Shown piece after piece: positions 59,603 to 64,000 of a stretch of DNA of 64,000 bases. Positions within the stretch are counted from its first letter, which is position 1. Each line of letters starts with the position of its first letter. The translations under genes were made by a program, and so were the position numbers. Origin of the DNA: Paramecium tetraurelia. Its lineage: Eukaryota; Ciliophora; Oligohymenophorea; Peniculida; Parameciidae. The notes under the pieces were generated by a model. The model did not search any database and was not told the DNA's origin. It was given only the letters and a program-made list of their open reading frames with translations. The DNA lies in assembly GCF_000165425.1 (NCBI RefSeq), contig NW_001798955.1:434001-498000 (forward strand), written 5' to 3'.

Positions 59603-62600
59603 TCATAAAATCGTAAACTATAACTCCTCAAATGCTTTCTTATGGCTTTCTTATTTAATATGTTGATTGTAAGCTTATTCATTACCTTCAAAATATCCCT
59701 TTTCATCATATCTTTATTCTACATAGCAACATTTGCATGTAAACTTCAAATTCTACAATTTTCGCTATTAAACAGCCTAAAAATTAATATAAATTGAATA
59801 CCAAATTTTCTTTCTTTTTAATCTCATCAATAGTTAACTTTCGAAATATAAATTTCTCCTCTTCCATACTTGTATAAACTAATTTCAATTTTTAATCGAT
59901 TATGTAAAATTTCTAAATATCTCCTATTTGCACTATTTCTTTAAATTGCTTAATCTTAGGATAGAAGCCAACAATGTGTTTACCAGAATTACAGGTTATG
60001 AACACATAATTGATTGGTTCAAAAATTAGTTTGAGTTTTTCAAAGATGCTCTAAATTCTTTGATCTGACAGAAACTCCTTAATTTAATCCACCTTCATTG
60101 AGATATTGAAATAATCACCAAAAGAACTTACATCCAAAATCATGACCATCCTCTTAGCCCAGTCCAAGGAATCATTATCTAATTATCGTCTAATATCTGG
60201 ATCTTCTGATATATATGATAGTCCATTTGTTCTACCAACAGTCATATAATCATTGCATTCCAAACAACAAATCTGAGTGGTGTTACCCATTCTTAAAAAG
60301 AAATTCTACTTCTTTATTGTATTGACTATGTTTTATTTCCAAGTCTGGTATAATTATTGAATTTGAACATATATTTTAATTCCCTCATTATCAAATTGCT
60401 TAGGTACTTCAGAATCATAATCTGTTCTTATGATTTAGATGGGATTCATATAATCTAAACTATCAGCCTTCTGTTCTTCCAATTCAAAGTGTTAGATTCT
60501 CTTTCTTTTCTACTTATTTTCACTTGATTCTTAAAATGATAGGATTTCATCTTTCAATTCAATATCAAATAATTATTTCCATCTTTCTTCTGAAGTATAT
60601 AATATTTTCTATCTCACCTTATCCAACTATCTTATCTTTTACCAAATTCCGCTATCTGTATAACTCTATTCTAAAATCTATAATTTTATTTATTGTCTTA
60701 TTGAATTAATGGTTTACAAATCATCCTCTGTAATAAAATAATCAAATTAGTAGTCTCTGTCATCAACCTTTGCCTTTATAAAGTGTGTCTTAGTGTTATT
60801 ATGAAAGAGTTTCACCTGTACTCCAAATAGCATAGCCAATATTTATGACCATAACAAATACTTATTTTAATCTATCGAAATCACTTGTCTTGTGGAATTT
60901 CTTTTATTTGAATCCTTCTCTTGAACTTCATAAGCTACTAAGACTTTATTTTAGTCCAATGAGATAAAATTTATGCTGTCAGGATCACAATTAATTTCTT
61001 TATGCAAATGAATCAATCTACAATAACATCCGTAGAATATCAAAGATTAAGTTGTTTCTATGAAATTAATGATATCAACTTAATTGCTTGTTGTGAAAGT
61101 TTCCCAAGGGATCTTTTAAGGCTATTTTCTACTTTATTATCTTTTCATTAATTCACATTCATGCATAAGTCTTTTTAATACATATTTCAGTTTAGTCAAG
61201 TCCACCTCTTTGAATTCTATTATTATTGTATTATTTAATAGAACAACACTTTAAACCCAACTCTTAGTAAATTTTGATTTTGCCTTTATTTCTGTTAGCA
61301 ATTACAAATCCGATCTGAAATGAAATCTGGGTAATCCCTATCTACCCTAAGCCTATTCATCATGATATGCCAATATGTCTTTCAATTGGTCATCTAACCT
61401 TTTTTAATTTCTATCTAATTAATGGAAATCACAAAATTATTCCATTATCATAGCAATCTTCTCCTTTATCATCTCTTTATTCTAAATATTTACTCCATCA
61501 AATTTAATATTATCACTCTCTAACATTATTGTACGGGTGTAATCAAATCCTTAATCTTTCAAATACTTTATTTTTTTATCAAATCTCTCATCTTTTGATA
61601 ATCTTAATGTATTTTATTTAAAAGCAGCACAAAAGGCACTCTTAACTTTAAGTTAGTTTTCTGGATTATTCAAATCGAGAGGCTCATTCTTAAATTACTG
61701 ATCTAATCTCATGAATAATTCATATTTCACATTTAATATTTCTCTCATGTTCTTTGGATCAATAGATCTCTAATCACAATATAATTTTTCTAAAGGTCCT
61801 ATATTTTTATTTGTAAATCTCTTTAATTCCCTCTTTAAATCATGTTGAGTGATTGTTGATTTAAGAATATTAAAAAACTTAATTTCCCATTCCTAATAAA
61901 CTCTTAATTGTATAAGTAGATCATCCTCATTGCCTTTGTCATAGAGATATAAGGAATTGAAGAACAACTTTTAAGATCTCATAAAATGATGTAAAAAGTA
62001 ATTCTTCCTTTAACTCAATATGGCTGCTATGGTGACTCCTTCATATGCACATCCAATTATGTTACAATACATAATGAATCTTGTTAAGAAGATATCAATG
62101 GGCATATCACCCATCATTTATCCCAACCTAGTTATATGGATGGTTGAATCTTGAGAGTTTGGATAAGAGAGAGCCCCTAACATTTAGAGATTGGAGATGG
62201 CATTCTCAATTTATTTAGTGCTTGGAGGGTCAATAGCAGTTTTAAGAGTGCGACTGGGATCATTGAAAACCTACTTTAAATCAACAATTGTATTAAGTTC
62301 TAATTTCTCAGTTTTATTTTCATTTTCCATGGATAGTTGATATAATTTCTTCAGTCTCAATATAATAATTTCTAAGGGACATCTCAACATCTCACAAACA
62401 GAATATTGTGTCATTTTATTTTTAAATATGGTTTAAGGTATCAAACGAAAACAAGTTCCAGGGAATAAACGTCCAGTCCTTCCCTTTCTTTGATCAGCAG
62501 ATGCTTTAGAACAGTATTACAATGCTAACTTTTCTGTTAGATTCTTAGGATTGTATATAATTTCTTTGGTTAAACAGAAATCAATAACAAATCTACAATC

Positions 62601-64000
62601 CGGAACAGTAATACTACTTTCAGCCACATTTGTGCTTAATATTAATCTTCTTTTTCTCTTGTGAGTCTCATCAAACTCTTTAGGGATAGTGACAGTGCTA
62701 TGTAGTATGATAATGATGAATCTCTCTTCCCCAAATTTTTGATAGATCTCTTCTCTAATATCCATGATTTCTTAATATCCAGGAAGGAAAATCAAGATAG
62801 CCCCAGCTCCTTACATGCCTATAGTATCTTTAATTTTATTGGAGTCTAAGAATTCTAGTATTTATAACATGGCTTAGACACTATCCTATTGAACCTTAGG
62901 AGTATCTTAAAAGTATAATGAGGTTTGAAATCTTAAAGGTTGATGGAGTTCTAATTTCGCAGTGTCAGCATCATTGAAATATGAATGTATTTCTTCCATA
63001 TAATAAGTTTCAATAGGGTATTTCTAAGACATAGGGACTTTAATAATAGGTGCAGCTTGGTCTTCATCTCCATCCAAGAAATGCTATCCTAATTCTCTTA
63101 ATTCATTCTACTTCTACTCTAATTCTCTCTATTCTTAGGTTAATTGAACTTATCTCTCGATTTCTTTCCATGGTTGACCCCATTGCGTGGAAATGTCATG
63201 ATCTTCTTCCCCTTCAAATTTGATGGATATTTCTACATCATTTTCTTATGTCATATCTGTAAACTTGTACTTTCTATCTACTCTTTGTATATATGTTAGA
63301 TCATCAACCAAATTAAGTGATTTTTTGGAAAAATAGTTAGCAAATTTATCACTGCAGATAGTTGCAGACATCAAAATCAATTTAGTTTCTGGAAAATGCT
63401 TCAATAGATTTTTGATTATGATTAGACAAAAGTCTATGTCAATGTCTCTTTCATGGACTTCATCCATTATAATGTGAGTATAATCTTTCAAGACTTGTTC
63501 TCTGTCATGCACTAATTTTTATAGAAATATTCCTGTGGTTACAAATTAGATTTAGGTTTGTCTAGAACTTATTTGTGAATCCATCCCAACCTAATAGCCA
63601 ACAAGAGTGCCTAATTAACAATCTAACTCCTATGCCACTCTTTTGGCCAATGATTTAGCAGCCAATCTTCTTGGTTGAGTACATAGAATATTCACTGTTT
63701 TTGGTGTTTCGAATTCTGTGTTTGTATGATGCCTCAAAATCATCTGTGGCACTTAGGTTGATTTACCACAACCTGTCCCTCCTGTAATCACAATGACTTA
63801 ATTATTCTGCATTTCTTCCAGAATTTTGTTACTCACATTATATATAGGCAACGCTTTTCGTTCTCTTTCTGTCAGTGGTTTTATAACTCTTTTCCTCAGA
63901 TGAGTCGATTATGATATCTAGGCCTCTTGTTGTTATTATAATGGAATATAATCGCCAAGATTATCATCTTAAGTTCTCACCTTTTTCCTTACTATATCCT
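59603..64000 (-). CDS. DEVH RNA helicase, TDRD9/Spindle-E-like (5' end beyond window)
   Basis: At least 1,457 residues; the start lies past 64000. One 25-nt intron is at 59777-59801. SF2 motifs in order: I GGTGCGKSTQVPQ (near 63765), Ia TQPRRLAAKSLAKRVA, II IIMDEVHERD, III LILMSATICSDKFANYF, then IFLPGYQEI, LHSTVTIP, V ILSTNVAESSITVPD, and VI DQRKGRTGRLFPG. DEVHERD, STNVAESS, CLTKEI and LHSTVT all follow TDRD9/Spn-E more closely than splicing DEAH helicases. HA2 and OB-type regions follow, then about 500 residues including CCLECNDYM and a C-terminal Cys/His finger (FTCKCCYV....YNQHIKQESHKK). In animals TDRD9/Spn-E acts in piRNA silencing with a Tudor domain; a Tudor domain is not obvious here. 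The function in this ciliate is inferred. Confidence 0.82.

Noticed and set aside
1-64000. UGA as tryptophan or another sense codon
   Set aside because: Trp is TGG at conserved sites in WD40, DNase II, asparagine synthetase and kinase genes, and every secure gene ends in TGA.
1-64000. Mitochondrial or bacterial DNA
   Set aside because: Internal TAA/TAG in conserved nuclear-type genes, spliceosomal-type introns, a Pol III tRNA and 80S ribosomal proteins.

Overview
The window reads as a gene-dense piece of macronuclear ciliate DNA, most likely Paramecium or a close oligohymenophorean relative. TAA and TAG occur throughout conserved proteins where glutamine is expected and TGA is the only working stop. 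Base composition is about 75% A+T. Introns are tiny (20-31 nt in almost every case I could place) and intergenic gaps are usually 30-300 bp. No telomere repeats are seen at either end, so this is an internal piece of a chromosome. ORF calls that treat TAA/TAG as stops break nearly every gene into fragments; the gene models here were re-read with the ciliate code and with introns removed by eye.

Layout. 0-9.5 kb: a UTP13/TBL3-like WD40 ribosome-biogenesis protein, several coiled-coil proteins, an armadillo/importin-like protein and a BuGZ/ZNF207-like zinc-finger protein. 9.6-24.3 kb: a probable decayed secreted-protein gene, a multi-pass membrane protein, small ciliate-specific proteins, a protein with a PIP box and CENP-C-like features, a 1,678-residue cysteine-rich membrane receptor, and an unrecognised decayed-looking stretch. 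24.4-37.7 kb: an XMAP215-type TOG protein, a Ser/Thr kinase with a helical tail, tRNA-Cys, asparagine synthetase, a reading frame with three tandem in-frame TGAs, and an SP-RING SUMO-ligase-like protein. 37.9-46.6 kb: prenylcysteine-oxidase-like, SEC14-like with a CaaX tail, ribosomal protein eS30, several small proteins, acid DNase II and a SHIPPO-repeat axonemal protein. 46.7-64 kb: ribosomal protein uS14, an N-myristoyl-type pseudokinase, a beta-propeller-like protein, a 2,301-residue acidic protein with a heptad-repeat block, a B-box protein with a Gln/Tyr-rich tail, and a partial DEVH helicase closely resembling TDRD9/Spindle-E.

There are no operons; neighbours face all directions and are mostly unrelated housekeeping, cytoskeletal/ciliary and signalling genes. 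No virus-like element, CRISPR array or transposase was found. The most noteworthy items are the TDRD9-like helicase (a piRNA-pathway family in animals, relevant because ciliates use small RNAs to rearrange their genomes), the PIP-box/CENP-C-like protein, the pseudokinase, the heptad array encoded largely by reassigned glutamine codons, the triple in-frame TGA, and the frequent AAG 3' splice sites.
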